A DNA stretch of 64,000 nucleotides from Leifsonia virtsii (GTDB lineage: Bacteria > Actinomycetota > Actinomycetes > Actinomycetales > Microbacteriaceae): NCBI RefSeq assembly GCF_030433675.1, contig NZ_JAROCB010000002.1, positions 124,001-188,000 of the forward strand, read 5' to 3'. Of this stretch, positions 51,358 to 59,020 are shown piece after piece. The stretch's first letter is position 1. Each line of letters starts with the position of its first letter. The notes under the pieces are model-generated. The model saw only the letters and a program-made list of their open reading frames with translations, ran no database searches and was not told the DNA's origin. Position numbers and translations under genes: made by a program.

Positions 51358-51489
51358 GCTGTTCCTCCGCTGAGTGTGACGACTTCCCAGCCGAGGATGC
51401 GGGCGGTTCGCCCAAGATGCCCCAAGCGTAGGCGCGCTTGCTGGGTAACCCCGGTATATTCGTCGGCAGCGGAGACCGGAGGGGACCAG

Positions 51490-52374
51490 GTGCGCGACGT
51501 CGACGAGCGCGAGGCGCCGTCCTCCGCCGCGCGCGTGCTGCGGGTCGCCCTGCTGGGCCTGGCCGGCGCGGCCGTGCTCACGGCGATCGGGCTCCTCACC
51601 CAGACCTCGGCCGCGCAGGCCGACGAGCGGCCGACGCCGCCGTCCCTCCTCGGGTCGGTGACGCAGGGCGTCGGCTCGCTGCTCGGCGGCGGATCGGACT
51701 CGGGCGGACTCGTCGGCTCCATCGTGACGCCGGTGACCGGCGCTGTGGATTCGACGGTGACCTCGCTCCCGGTGGTCGGCTCCGTGACCTCCGGGCTGCT
51801 CGGCGCGACCCCGACCGGCTCGGTCACCGCGCCCGTCGTCGGCGCCGTCGACCAGGTGGTCGGGGGCGTGACCGGCATCGTCTCGGGAGGCGGCGGCACC
51901 GGTACGCCGCCGACGTCGCCGGGTGACGGGGACGGCTCGGCCCCGAGCATCCCGAGCAACGCCTCCGGTTCCGGCATCGATGGCGGCGGCGACGCGGCGG
52001 CGGTCGGCACACTCGACACGGCCGCGGTCGTACCTGCGCAGCCCGCGGCCGCCCCTGCGCCGACCGCGCCGGTCGCGGCATCGGGCAGCGCGGGCAAAGC
52101 CGTCACCCTCCACCCGGCGGCCACCCCACCGCTGGTCTCGCCCACCGCCACCGCGGACCCCGCGCCGACCGCGCCCGCGCCGGGCCCGATCAGCGATACG
52201 CCGGCCTCCACGGGCGGCTCGCTCGGCTCGTCCGGTTCGTCGGGCTCCGGTCCGACCGCCGACGTCGACGGCGCCTGGACGCCTGCCTCTGCCCCAGCCG
52301 CGCTGAGGCCGTCGCCGCCCTCCGTCATCCCCCGCTCCGCTCCGCCGGGCGACCACGAGGTCAGCCCCGGATAG
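51490..52374 (+). CDS. Secreted Ser/Thr/Pro/Ala-rich low-complexity protein
   Basis: A 294-residue protein. A basic N-terminus and hydrophobic segment (VLRVALLGLAGAAVLTAIGLL) end with TSAAQADE, a plausible signal peptide with cleavage near AQA. The rest is repeats of Gly/Ser/Thr/Val, two blocks of VTPVTGAVDSTVTSLPVVGS style, and a Pro/Ala-rich tail with a C-terminus lacking a sortase signal. No enzyme domain. Probably a wall-associated or secreted spacer protein. GTG start with GGAGGGG upstream. Confidence 0.68.
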   Translation: MRDVDEREAPSSAARVLRVALLGLAGAAVLTAIGLLTQTSAAQADERPTPPSLLGSVTQGVGSLLGGGSDSGGLVGSIVTPVTGAVDSTVTSLPVVGSVTSGLLGATPTGSVTAPVVGAVDQVVGGVTGIVSGGGGTGTPPTSPGDGDGSAPSIPSNASGSGIDGGGDAAAVGTLDTAAVVPAQPAAAPAPTAPVAASGSAGKAVTLHPAATPPLVSPTATADPAPTAPAPGPISDTPASTGGSLGSSGSSGSGPTADVDGAWTPASAPAALRPSPPSVIPRSAPPGDHEVSPG

Positions 52375-52417
52375 TCCCTCCCTCGGCGTCGGCCCTGTGC
52401 CGCGCCGGCTCGATCAT

Positions 52418-52431
52418 GCCCCGATCGGGGC
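52418..52431. repeat. Perfect 14-bp palindrome
   Basis: GCCCCGATCGGGGC is a perfect palindrome in the space between the secreted protein gene and the LuxR-type regulator gene, 70 bp before the latter. It could be its operator or a short hairpin. No further evidence. Confidence 0.4.
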
Positions 52432-52500
52432 GAGGAGCCGACGCGCCGACGCGCGCTTCGTCGCGCCGTCGCGCGTCCGGAGGTTTCGGAGGACGAGCTC

Positions 52501-54084
52501 GTGGAACGAGCGGACAACACAACGGATCAGGCGCAGCCGTTCGCGCGCGCCTGGTCGCAACTGCACCGGGCGGTCCGTGCGCGGGCCTACGAGGACGCCG
52601 TCTCGGCGGCCAGGAGCGGCTGGTTCACGCTGCTCTCGGGGCCCGCGCACGAGGTCGCGCCGCTGCTGGAGCCGGTGCCGCCGCCGGAGCTCGACCGGCG
52701 CCCGCTCCTGTCGGCCCTGCTGGGACACGCGCAGGTGTCGATCCCGGCCCGCCGGGCGCACGCGCTGCGGCGCCTGGCGCAGGCGGAGTCCGCCGCGTCC
52801 TCGCCGGGCGGCCCGCTCCCGCCGCTCGACCGCGCGCTCATCCTGGGCGCCCAGGCCGACGTGCAGCGGCGACTCGGCCGGATGGAGGGCGCGGTCGGGG
52901 CGGCACGCGCGGCGCTCACCGCGCTCGACGGTTCGGCCCCGTCGGACCCGTCGGAGGCCCGCGAGCTGGAGGACGTGTACGCGCACCTCGGCATGTCCCT
53001 GCTCTCGTCGGGCGCGACGCAGCTGGCCCAGGAGGCCCTGGAGGAGGGCGTGCTGGTGAGCGAGCTGGCCGGCAGGGCCGCGACGCCGGGGCTGCTGGCG
53101 GCACTCGCCCTGCTGGATGCGGTGGACGGCGACCTGCCGAACGCCCGCGCCTACGCGGTGCAGGCGCGCGAGCTGTCCCCGGTTCTCGCGGGGGCGGATG
53201 CCGTGCTGCTGGACACCGCGCAGACGGTCCTCGCCCTGGAATCGGCCGACCGGAGGGAGGCGGCACGCCGTGCGGCGGAGCCCGAGCCCGATGCGGGCGG
53301 GGCTTCCGGTCCCATCTGGGTCGCTGCCGCCGCGGCGACGGCCATGCTGCACTGGGTCTCCGGCTATCCGGGTCGGGCGCTCGCCGCACTGGACCACGCG
53401 GCGGCGGCGCACGGCCGCGAGGCGCGGACTATCGCCGTCCGCAGCGCCTTCGCGCCCCTCCGAGCGTCCCTGCAGCTCGCTCTCGGGCATCCGGATGCGG
53501 CGGTCGCGGTCCTGGAGCGCGACGCCACCCGGGCGGTCGCGCGGCAGCTGGGCCACGCCAGGATCGAGCTCGTGCTCGGTCGGCATGGCGCCGCGCTGGC
53601 CGAACTCCGGGCGGCGTCGACGGCGGAGCTGTCGACGCGCGAGCTGGCGGAGGCCGCGGCGCTGGAGGCGGCCGCCCTGCTCCGCTTCTCGACCGGCCCT
53701 CGCGCGGAGGCGATCGTCGACCACCTCGGTGCCCTGCTCACGGCGACCGGCCTGCGCCTGCCGCTGCGCCTGCTGGCCGCGTCCGACTTCGCGCGGGTGT
53801 CCGAGGCGCTGGCGGCTGCGGGCTACGCCGAGTCGCTCGCGCTCGACCGCCTCGCGCCGCTCTTGCCCGAGGTCGCCGAGGAGACGCTCACCAGACGTGA
53901 GACGGCGGTGCTGAACGCCCTGCTGGAGCATCCCTCGCACGCGGCGATCGCGGCCGAGCTCGGTGTCTCGGTCAACACCGTGAAGTCGCAGCTGCGCAGC
54001 GTGTACCGCAAGCTCGGCGCCTCCACCCGCGACGAGGCGATCGCCGTGGCCCTGGACCGGAACCTCATGGTGGAGCGCGAGTGA
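52501..54084 (+). CDS. LuxR-family regulator with helical repeat domain
   Basis: A 527-residue protein. Residues 1-450 are helical, rich in Ala, Leu and Arg, with TPR-like stretches (AQADVQRRLGRMEGAVGAARAA, YAHLGMSLLSSGATQLAQEA); the C-terminal 60 form a LuxR-type helix-turn-helix (LTRRETAVLNALLEHPSHAAIAAELGVSVNTVKSQLRSVYRKLG). There is no P-loop, so it is not a full MalT-type STAND protein. GTG start with GGAGGA about 7 bp upstream. Its target is unknown; the surface-protein genes nearby are candidates. Confidence 0.82.
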   Translation: MERADNTTDQAQPFARAWSQLHRAVRARAYEDAVSAARSGWFTLLSGPAHEVAPLLEPVPPPELDRRPLLSALLGHAQVSIPARRAHALRRLAQAESAASSPGGPLPPLDRALILGAQADVQRRLGRMEGAVGAARAALTALDGSAPSDPSEARELEDVYAHLGMSLLSSGATQLAQEALEEGVLVSELAGRAATPGLLAALALLDAVDGDLPNARAYAVQARELSPVLAGADAVLLDTAQTVLALESADRREAARRAAEPEPDAGGASGPIWVAAAAATAMLHWVSGYPGRALAALDHAAAAHGREARTIAVRSAFAPLRASLQLALGHPDAAVAVLERDATRAVARQLGHARIELVLGRHGAALAELRAASTAELSTRELAEAAALEAAALLRFSTGPRAEAIVDHLGALLTATGLRLPLRLLAASDFARVSEALAAAGYAESLALDRLAPLLPEVAEETLTRRETAVLNALLEHPSHAAIAAELGVSVNTVKSQLRSVYRKLGASTRDEAIAVALDRNLMVERE

Positions 54085-54096
54085 GGTCGCAGAGCC

Positions 54097-56124
54097 TCAG
54101 GGGAGGGTGACCGGCACGTCGCTGAGCACGCCGTGCCGGTCTCCGTACACCGCGACGACTCCGATGCGGTGGCCGCCCGACGTCCAGCCGTAGATCGCGT
54201 CCGCCCGTCCGCTCGCATCCAGGGTGAGGGTGAAGCGGGAGGCGGTGCCGTCGGCCCACACCTCGACGAGCGTGCCCGGCTCTCCCTGCACGCTGATGGA
54301 CACCGTCCCCGGCGCGCCGGAGGCCGTCACCTGGGGCACGAGCGCGCTGCCGGTGACGGGCGCGCTGTCGGGCGAGACGTTGCCCAGCCGGTCTGTCTGG
54401 CGTGCGGTGATGGCGTAGTCGACCGGGATGCTGACGAGTTCCGGCGAGCTCCAGCGACCGGTGTCGTCGGCGGTGACGGTGGCGACGACGTTGCCGTCAT
54501 CGGCGAGCTCGACGGTCGCACCGGCCTCGGCCGTGCCCGTGATGACGGGGGCGAGCCGGTTCGCCTCGGCGCCGGATCCGGTGTCGACGGTCAGGATGAC
54601 GGGGGCGAGGGCCGTTCGGTCGATCGCGATGCTGAATGCCGCCGGGGTCGACGTGCCGTCCGCTGTCGTCTGGACGGCGTCCAGCGTCCAGCTGCCGTCG
54701 GCGAGGCCGGAGATGTCCAGGGTGAGGGACCAGCTGCCGTCCGGCGCGACGGTCCCGGTCGCGAGCGGCGTCGAGCGGCCCGCGGCCAGGGCGGAGACGG
54801 TCGCGCCGGGGATGCCGGTGCCGGCGAGCGGGACGGTCGCGGCCGCCGTCACCCAATCCACGGGGAAGGTCGACAGCACGACAGGCGCTGCGGGCGGCAC
54901 GGGGGTCGTCTTCGGCGGGCTCGCGGGGGTCGTCGCGACGGGCGCTGTGGACGCCTTCGGAGACTCGGACGCTGGCGGCGCCGCGGTCTCCGGCTGCTCC
55001 GGGACGAAGGGGACCGACGGGACGGAAGGGACGACCGGGGCCGGCACGACCGTGGGCGCGGGCGCCGAAGGCTGCGTGGCGGCCGGCCGCTCCGGGGCCT
55101 CCGCGGCCGGCGCCGCCGCCGACGTCGTGTCGCTTCCGCTGGGGCGGGACGACGCGAAGAGCTGCGGCCCGAGCACGACGGCCCCGACGATCCCCGCCGC
55201 CACGGCGACGCCCGCGACGGCGGTCCCGGTCACTGTTCCCGCGCGTCCGGCACGCGTCGCCAGCCTCCGGACTCCGCGCGCTGCGGCGGGGGCCGCTGGA
55301 GCGTTCACCTTGGCGAACGTCGCCGCCGCCGCGGTCGCCGCCGCGCCCTCGCGAACGGTCGCCGCGTACGCCGCGGCGCCGCCGACGCCGAGCAGCAGGG
55401 GGAGCAGCACGAGAGTGAGGCGGGAGCCCACGTTGCGGGCCTCCGCCGCGACGATGCTGCACTTGGCGCACTCGGCCAGGTGACGCTCGATGCGCGCGGT
55501 GTCGCGCTTGCCGAGTCCACCCCGGCTGTAGGCGCCGACGCGCTCGGTCGTCCAGCGGTGCTCCGAGCCCTCGGGGCTCGCCGCGATGTGCGCCTGGATC
55601 CACGCCTGCCGCAGCCCCTCGCGCGCCCGGTAGGCCAGCGCAGCGGTGCCGTTGGCCGTGAGGCCGAGCAGCGGCGCGACGGCGGCCGCGGTCATCTGCT
55701 CGACCTCGGTGTACCAGAGCACCTCCTGCCAGCGCTCGGGCAGGGAGCGGAACGCGGTCACCGTGAGCGAGCGGTCCAGCGCCTCCATGCTCGCCGCCTC
55801 GGTGCTGGAAGGGTCCGGGATGGCCTCGGCGTCCTCGAGCGGATGTTCGCGCCGGCGCTGCCCCCAGCCCGCGGCGACGCTGCGGATCGTGGTGAAGAGG
55901 TACGGGCGGAAACCGGTGGTCGGCCCCTTCCCGTTGCGGACCGCTGCGAGGATGCGGAGGTACGCCTCGGCGACGACGTCGTCCGGGTCCTCCGTGCTGA
56001 ACGAGCGCGCGACCGTGCGCCCGGCGGCGGCGTGCCGGCGCCAGAGCTCGGCGAACGCCTCCTCGTCGCCGTCGCGAGCGGACGCGACGAGGGCGGTGTC
56101 GGACTCCTCCGGCACCGCATCCAT
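54097..56124 (-). CDS. ECF-like sigma factor fused to anti-sigma zinc motif, membrane helix and Ig-like domains
   Basis: A 675-residue fusion. Residues 1-165: ECF sigma regions 2 and 4 (DGDEEAFAELWRRHAAAGRT, DPDDVVAEAYLRILAAVRNG; then RSLPERWQEVLWYTEVEQMT and TAAALAYRAREGLRQAW). Residues 185-225: HxxxCxxC zinc-binding anti-sigma motif (RHLAECAKC). One or two hydrophobic helices (about 230-260 and 300-330) and a Pro/Ala/Thr/Ser-rich linker follow. From about 420 to the end: two or three bacterial Ig-like domains outside the membrane (e.g. AGTGIPGATVSALA, ITGTAEAGATVELADDGN). A single protein carrying sensor, anti-sigma and sigma is rare. ATG 56124 has AGGAGGA upstream. Confidence 0.85.
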   Translation of the reverse strand: MDAVPEESDTALVASARDGDEEAFAELWRRHAAAGRTVARSFSTEDPDDVVAEAYLRILAAVRNGKGPTTGFRPYLFTTIRSVAAGWGQRRREHPLEDAEAIPDPSSTEAASMEALDRSLTVTAFRSLPERWQEVLWYTEVEQMTAAAVAPLLGLTANGTAALAYRAREGLRQAWIQAHIAASPEGSEHRWTTERVGAYSRGGLGKRDTARIERHLAECAKCSIVAAEARNVGSRLTLVLLPLLLGVGGAAAYAATVREGAAATAAAATFAKVNAPAAPAAARGVRRLATRAGRAGTVTGTAVAGVAVAAGIVGAVVLGPQLFASSRPSGSDTTSAAAPAAEAPERPAATQPSAPAPTVVPAPVVPSVPSVPFVPEQPETAAPPASESPKASTAPVATTPASPPKTTPVPPAAPVVLSTFPVDWVTAAATVPLAGTGIPGATVSALAAGRSTPLATGTVAPDGSWSLTLDISGLADGSWTLDAVQTTADGTSTPAAFSIAIDRTALAPVILTVDTGSGAEANRLAPVITGTAEAGATVELADDGNVVATVTADDTGRWSSPELVSIPVDYAITARQTDRLGNVSPDSAPVTGSALVPQVTASGAPGTVSISVQGEPGTLVEVWADGTASRFTLTLDASGRADAIYGWTSGGHRIGVVAVYGDRHGVLSDVPVTLP

Positions 56125-56160
56125 GGTGTCCTCCTCGCGCACGCGCCGCGGCCTCTCCAC

Positions 56161-56643
56161 TCAGCCGGCCTCGGCGAGCGCCGGCTGCGGCGCCGTCAGG
56201 TCGGTCGGCCGGTGGGCGCCTCCGCCGACGCACACCAGGAAGTGGAACGGGACACCGTGCCACGGCACCCGGATCGCGGCGTCGACCGCGTCCACTCCGC
56301 CGCGCAGCAGGGTGTCGTCGATCGCGGCCGCGGTCATCCGGCGACCGGAGCCGTCGCTCGCCAGACCCTGCATGGCGTAGGTGAGGTCGGCGATGTCGGG
56401 GTCGGCCTCCGCCGCGGTCCACCGCAGCAGCGGGTCGTGCGTGTGCCGGCTGATCGGGAGCAGGGGCAGGACCGCGCCGGCGACATGCTCCAGCGGCGCA
56501 TCGACGCGGAGAGTCGGGGTGCCGTGGGCCAGCGGCGTGTCGTCGGAGGCGAACGCCAGCCAGTCGCCGGGTCGCAGCCGGTCGAGCAGGGCGACAAGCG
56601 CCGCGCTGTCGGGCGGAGCGGCGGGTAAGACGGTGTCGGGCAT
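56161..56643 (-). CDS. Hypothetical protein, first gene of the sigma-fusion operon
   Basis: A 160-residue soluble protein. LVALLDRLRPGDWLAFASDDTPLAHGTPTLR, LLPISRHTHDPLLRWTAAEAD and the late VPWHGVPFHFLVCVGGG are its recognisable blocks; no known family. It contains no membrane helix. It stops 36 bp before the sigma-fusion start and shares its promoter at 56815-56842 and its structured leader. Confidence 0.65.
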   Translation of the reverse strand: MPDTVLPAAPPDSAALVALLDRLRPGDWLAFASDDTPLAHGTPTLRVDAPLEHVAGAVLPLLPISRHTHDPLLRWTAAEADPDIADLTYAMQGLASDGSGRRMTAAAIDDTLLRGGVDAVDAAIRVPWHGVPFHFLVCVGGGAHRPTDLTAPQPALAEAG

Positions 56644-56662
56644 CACAGGTCTTTCTCGTGCA

Positions 56663-56704
56663 CGCCGAGAGCGCCCGCCGTCGGACGGCAGGGCGCTCTC
56701 GGCG
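56663..56704 (-). promoter_or_regulatory. Strong leader hairpin of the sigma-fusion operon
   Basis: Perfect 14-bp arms CGCCGAGAGCGCCC (56663-56676) and GGGCGCTCTCGGCG (56691-56704) around a 14-nt loop that itself can fold (GCCG/CGGC). On the minus-strand transcript it lies 20-60 nt before the ATG at 56643. Without a U-tract it is more likely an mRNA-stability or translational control element than a terminator. Confidence 0.6.
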
Positions 56705-56814
56705 TCGAGCGGGGTTCGGGTTTCCCGTTGTCGGCGCTTCGGGTCTGCGTCGACGGTTCCGGCGGCGATTCGGGCACCGCCGGTGGTGCGCGTTCGGGTC
56801 ACGCACCCATAGAA

Positions 56815-56842
56815 GAGATCGTCTGTTATACGGATTATGACG
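56815..56842 (-). promoter_or_regulatory. Shared ECF-type promoter, sigma-fusion operon
   Basis: Minus strand: CGTCATAATC (56842-56833), 11 bp, CGATCTC (56821-56815). The same words at the same spacing lie before the LAxTG gene (58996-58969). Taken as -35 CGTCAT and -10 CGATCT the spacer is 15 bp, in the ECF range. Autoregulation by the fusion sigma factor is the simplest reading. Confidence 0.68.
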
Positions 56843-57011
56843 CGACTTGCCGGAAATTGTTTCTCGGCGCCCGTCGGCGTTCACTATCCGAACGGTCTCC
56901 CCGTGTTCCCTCGCCGTCAGGGTGAATCCGAGGGTGAAGTCCCGCGCCGGGCCGGCGGGATGTTGATAGGAAGGCAGCGCGGCACGCGGTCGAGACGAAG
57001 GGCGGCTGGGC

Positions 57012-57218
57012 ATGGACCTCACCTACTCCGGACTCCCGCTGATCGCCGCGCACACCGAGGTCTACCGGTCACGGCTGACCGGTGACCGCATCACCGTCCG
57101 CTGCGACTGCCCGCTGGGCCGCGACCACACCTACGGCGAGTGGGTGGAGGCGACGCCCGAGTCGGACCTGCGCTGGTCGCGCGCGCTCAGCCCGCGCGGC
57201 GCCGGCGCGCACCCGTGA
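57012..57218 (+). CDS. Small hypothetical protein with Cys/His turn
   Basis: A 68-residue soluble protein. RITVRCDCPLGRDHTYGEWV carries two Cys and a His that could bind a metal. ATG preceded by GGGCGGCTGGGC (weak Shine-Dalgarno). Overlaps the convergent surface-protein gene by 32 bp. No family known, but the composition and codon usage look protein-like. Confidence 0.5.
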   Translation: MDLTYSGLPLIAAHTEVYRSRLTGDRITVRCDCPLGRDHTYGEWVEATPESDLRWSRALSPRGAGAHP

Positions 57219-58824
57219 CTGCGCCGATGACGGCGCCCGCCGCGCCGAGCACGAGCAGCACCAGGCCGGCGGTCAGCGGGAGCGTGACATCCGATCCGGT
57301 GTGCGCGAGCGTCTCCGTCGATCCAGCCGGCACGGCAGCGGGCGACGGTGCCGGGGAGCCCGGGACCGTCGGAGTGGCTGGGGCCGCGGGACCCGCCGGG
57401 TCGCCGTTCGTCCCGTTCGGCGCCGTAGGGTCGACCGCGGCGACGAAGCCGAAGTCGAGCGTCAGGTCGGAGGCGTTGTTCGTCGTCAGCGACGCCGACA
57501 CGGCCGACCAGGTCGAGCTGTCCTTCGCGCGGTCGGCGCCGGCGCCGGCGACCGTCGGGAGCAGCCCGCTGAGTGCCGCGGAGGAAGCGTCGCGGTCGAT
57601 GCTCACCGTGTAGTGCTGTCCCGCGCCGAGCACCGGCAGCCCGGTGAAGAGGTAGTGGCCGTTCGCGTCGGTGGTGGCCGGGCCGACCGGCGTGCCGTTC
57701 ACGTCGGTTACCGGTCCGCCGTCCGGGCCGGTCAGCCGCAGCACGACGCCCGCGATGCCCTTCTCGTCCGCTCCCTGCAGTCCGTCCCTGTCGGTGTCCA
57801 GCCACACGTAGTCGCCGACGGAGACGCTCTGGACGCCGCCGCCCACGCCTCCGGCGGCGGTGCGCTTGATGGTCGTCGTCTTGGTCCACGTCTTGCCTGG
57901 CGCGGTGATCGTCACCTCGTTGCCGTAGTTGCCGGCGCTCTGATCGGTGATCGTGCCCTTGTAGGTGATGTCGATGAACTCGCTCGCGCCGACCGTGTCG
58001 ATCACGAGGTGGAACCCGGTGTCCGAGCAGGTCAGGGTGTAGCGGTACGGCGAGAGCTGGCTGGTCGGCGCCCCGCCCGCGAGGCTGTTCCGGGTGGTGA
58101 TCCGGATGCTGGCGCAGTCCACGACGCTCCCGGCGCCGAGCGCGTCCACGACATCCACCGGTCCGCCGAGCCCGGTCTGGTCGCCGGGCACTTCAACCGT
58201 CCAATTGATGTTGTCCTTCGGGTCGCGGGTGCCCTCGTAGGCGCCGTCGGCCCAGCTCGCGCCCTTCCAGAGGCCGCGTTCGGTGCGGACGGGCGCAGGC
58301 CCGCAGTTCGTCGTGCACGGCGTCGGCTGAGGCTTGGGCGCGATCGTGACCGTGCTGACGGAGGTGCCGAACCGCAGGATCACGGGACCGCCGGTCTCCG
58401 TCACGACGCTGTGGTCCCACTGCACGGTCAGGTAGCCGGAGCCGGAGACCGCGTCGTGGCTCGCGACGTAGTCGGTCAGCGTGAAGACGACGGTCTTGCC
58501 GTTCCACACCGCGTCGGCGACCGTCGTTCCGTCGGGCGCGGTCAGCGGGAACCGGGCCAGGCTGACCGCCGCGAGCTCATCGGGCAGGGCGAGCTGGAAG
58601 GTGTCGCCGGGGCGGCTCCCGTCGGGAACGGCCCAGGTGAAAGCGAGCCGCAGGCGCTCGCTGTAGCCGTACGAGGACTTGTCGGTGGTCACCGAGGTGA
58701 CGGCGCCGGGGATCTCGGCGGCGCGCGCGGCGGTCGTTCCGGCGAGGACGCCGGCGAGGATGAGCAGAGCGGCGACGAGCGCGGCGATCGGCCGGGCCGC
58801 CGTCCGCAGGACGGTGGAGTTCAT
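57187..58824 (-). CDS. LAxTG-anchored surface protein with SdrD-like B domain
   Basis: A 545-residue cell-wall protein. Signal peptide (RTAARPIAALVAALLILAGVL, cleavage near ARAAE), an adhesin-like N-terminal region (TTDKSSYGYSERLRLAFTW, DVVDALGAGSVVDC) resembling collagen-binding/isopeptide adhesins, an SdrD-like B domain (VGDYVWLDTDRDGLQGADEKGI, VLRLTGPDGG..TDANGHYLF), a Pro/Ala-rich spacer, then LAHTGS, a membrane helix and RRRRAG. LAxTG is the class E sortase motif of high-GC actinobacteria. Its promoter matches the sigma-fusion operon promoter. Confidence 0.88.
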   Translation of the reverse strand: MNSTVLRTAARPIAALVAALLILAGVLAGTTAARAAEIPGAVTSVTTDKSSYGYSERLRLAFTWAVPDGSRPGDTFQLALPDELAAVSLARFPLTAPDGTTVADAVWNGKTVVFTLTDYVASHDAVSGSGYLTVQWDHSVVTETGGPVILRFGTSVSTVTIAPKPQPTPCTTNCGPAPVRTERGLWKGASWADGAYEGTRDPKDNINWTVEVPGDQTGLGGPVDVVDALGAGSVVDCASIRITTRNSLAGGAPTSQLSPYRYTLTCSDTGFHLVIDTVGASEFIDITYKGTITDQSAGNYGNEVTITAPGKTWTKTTTIKRTAAGGVGGGVQSVSVGDYVWLDTDRDGLQGADEKGIAGVVLRLTGPDGGPVTDVNGTPVGPATTDANGHYLFTGLPVLGAGQHYTVSIDRDASSAALSGLLPTVAGAGADRAKDSSTWSAVSASLTTNNASDLTLDFGFVAAVDPTAPNGTNGDPAGPAAPATPTVPGSPAPSPAAVPAGSTETLAHTGSDVTLPLTAGLVLLVLGAAGAVIGAVTGARRRRAG

Positions 58825-58968
58825 AGGGCAGCTGTCTTCCGTTGCGTCTGGTTTCGGGTTCAGGGCGCAACGAATCGCCCGGCGATCCGGCGGTCTTCGG
58901 GTCCGGCGGATGCCGCGCGCGGTTTCGGGGACCGCGTGGGAGTGCGCATTCGGGTTGCGTCCACCTGA

Positions 58969-58996
58969 GAGATCGGCGAAGCGGTCGATTATGACG
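58969..58996 (-). promoter_or_regulatory. Shared ECF-type promoter, LAxTG surface protein
   Basis: Minus strand: CGTCATAATC (58996-58987), 11 bp, CGATCTC (58975-58969), identical in both words and spacing to the sigma-fusion promoter. The leader to the ATG is about 145 nt and holds four TTCGGG words (58853, 58896, 58924, 58949), as in the other leader. A second shared block follows the -10: about 20 bp ending in CCCGAA-N-GCGCAC. Confidence 0.68.
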
Positions 58997-59020
58997 CCGG
59001 TTCGCCGATCCCGTTCGAGG

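Larger units (their letters stand above)
56644..57011 (-). promoter_or_regulatory. Leader and promoter region of the sigma-fusion operon
   Basis: A gene-free stretch of about 370 bp. Minus-strand elements: promoter-like CGTCATAATC/CGATCTC at 56842-56815, four copies of CCCGAA (56715, 56738, 56769, 56793 on the plus strand as TTCGGG), and a perfect 14-bp hairpin at 56663-56704. The leader is about 170 nt. The same promoter and TTCGGG set precede the surface-protein gene at 58824. 56843-57011 holds only the small ORF start at 57012 and nothing recognised. Confidence 0.6.
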
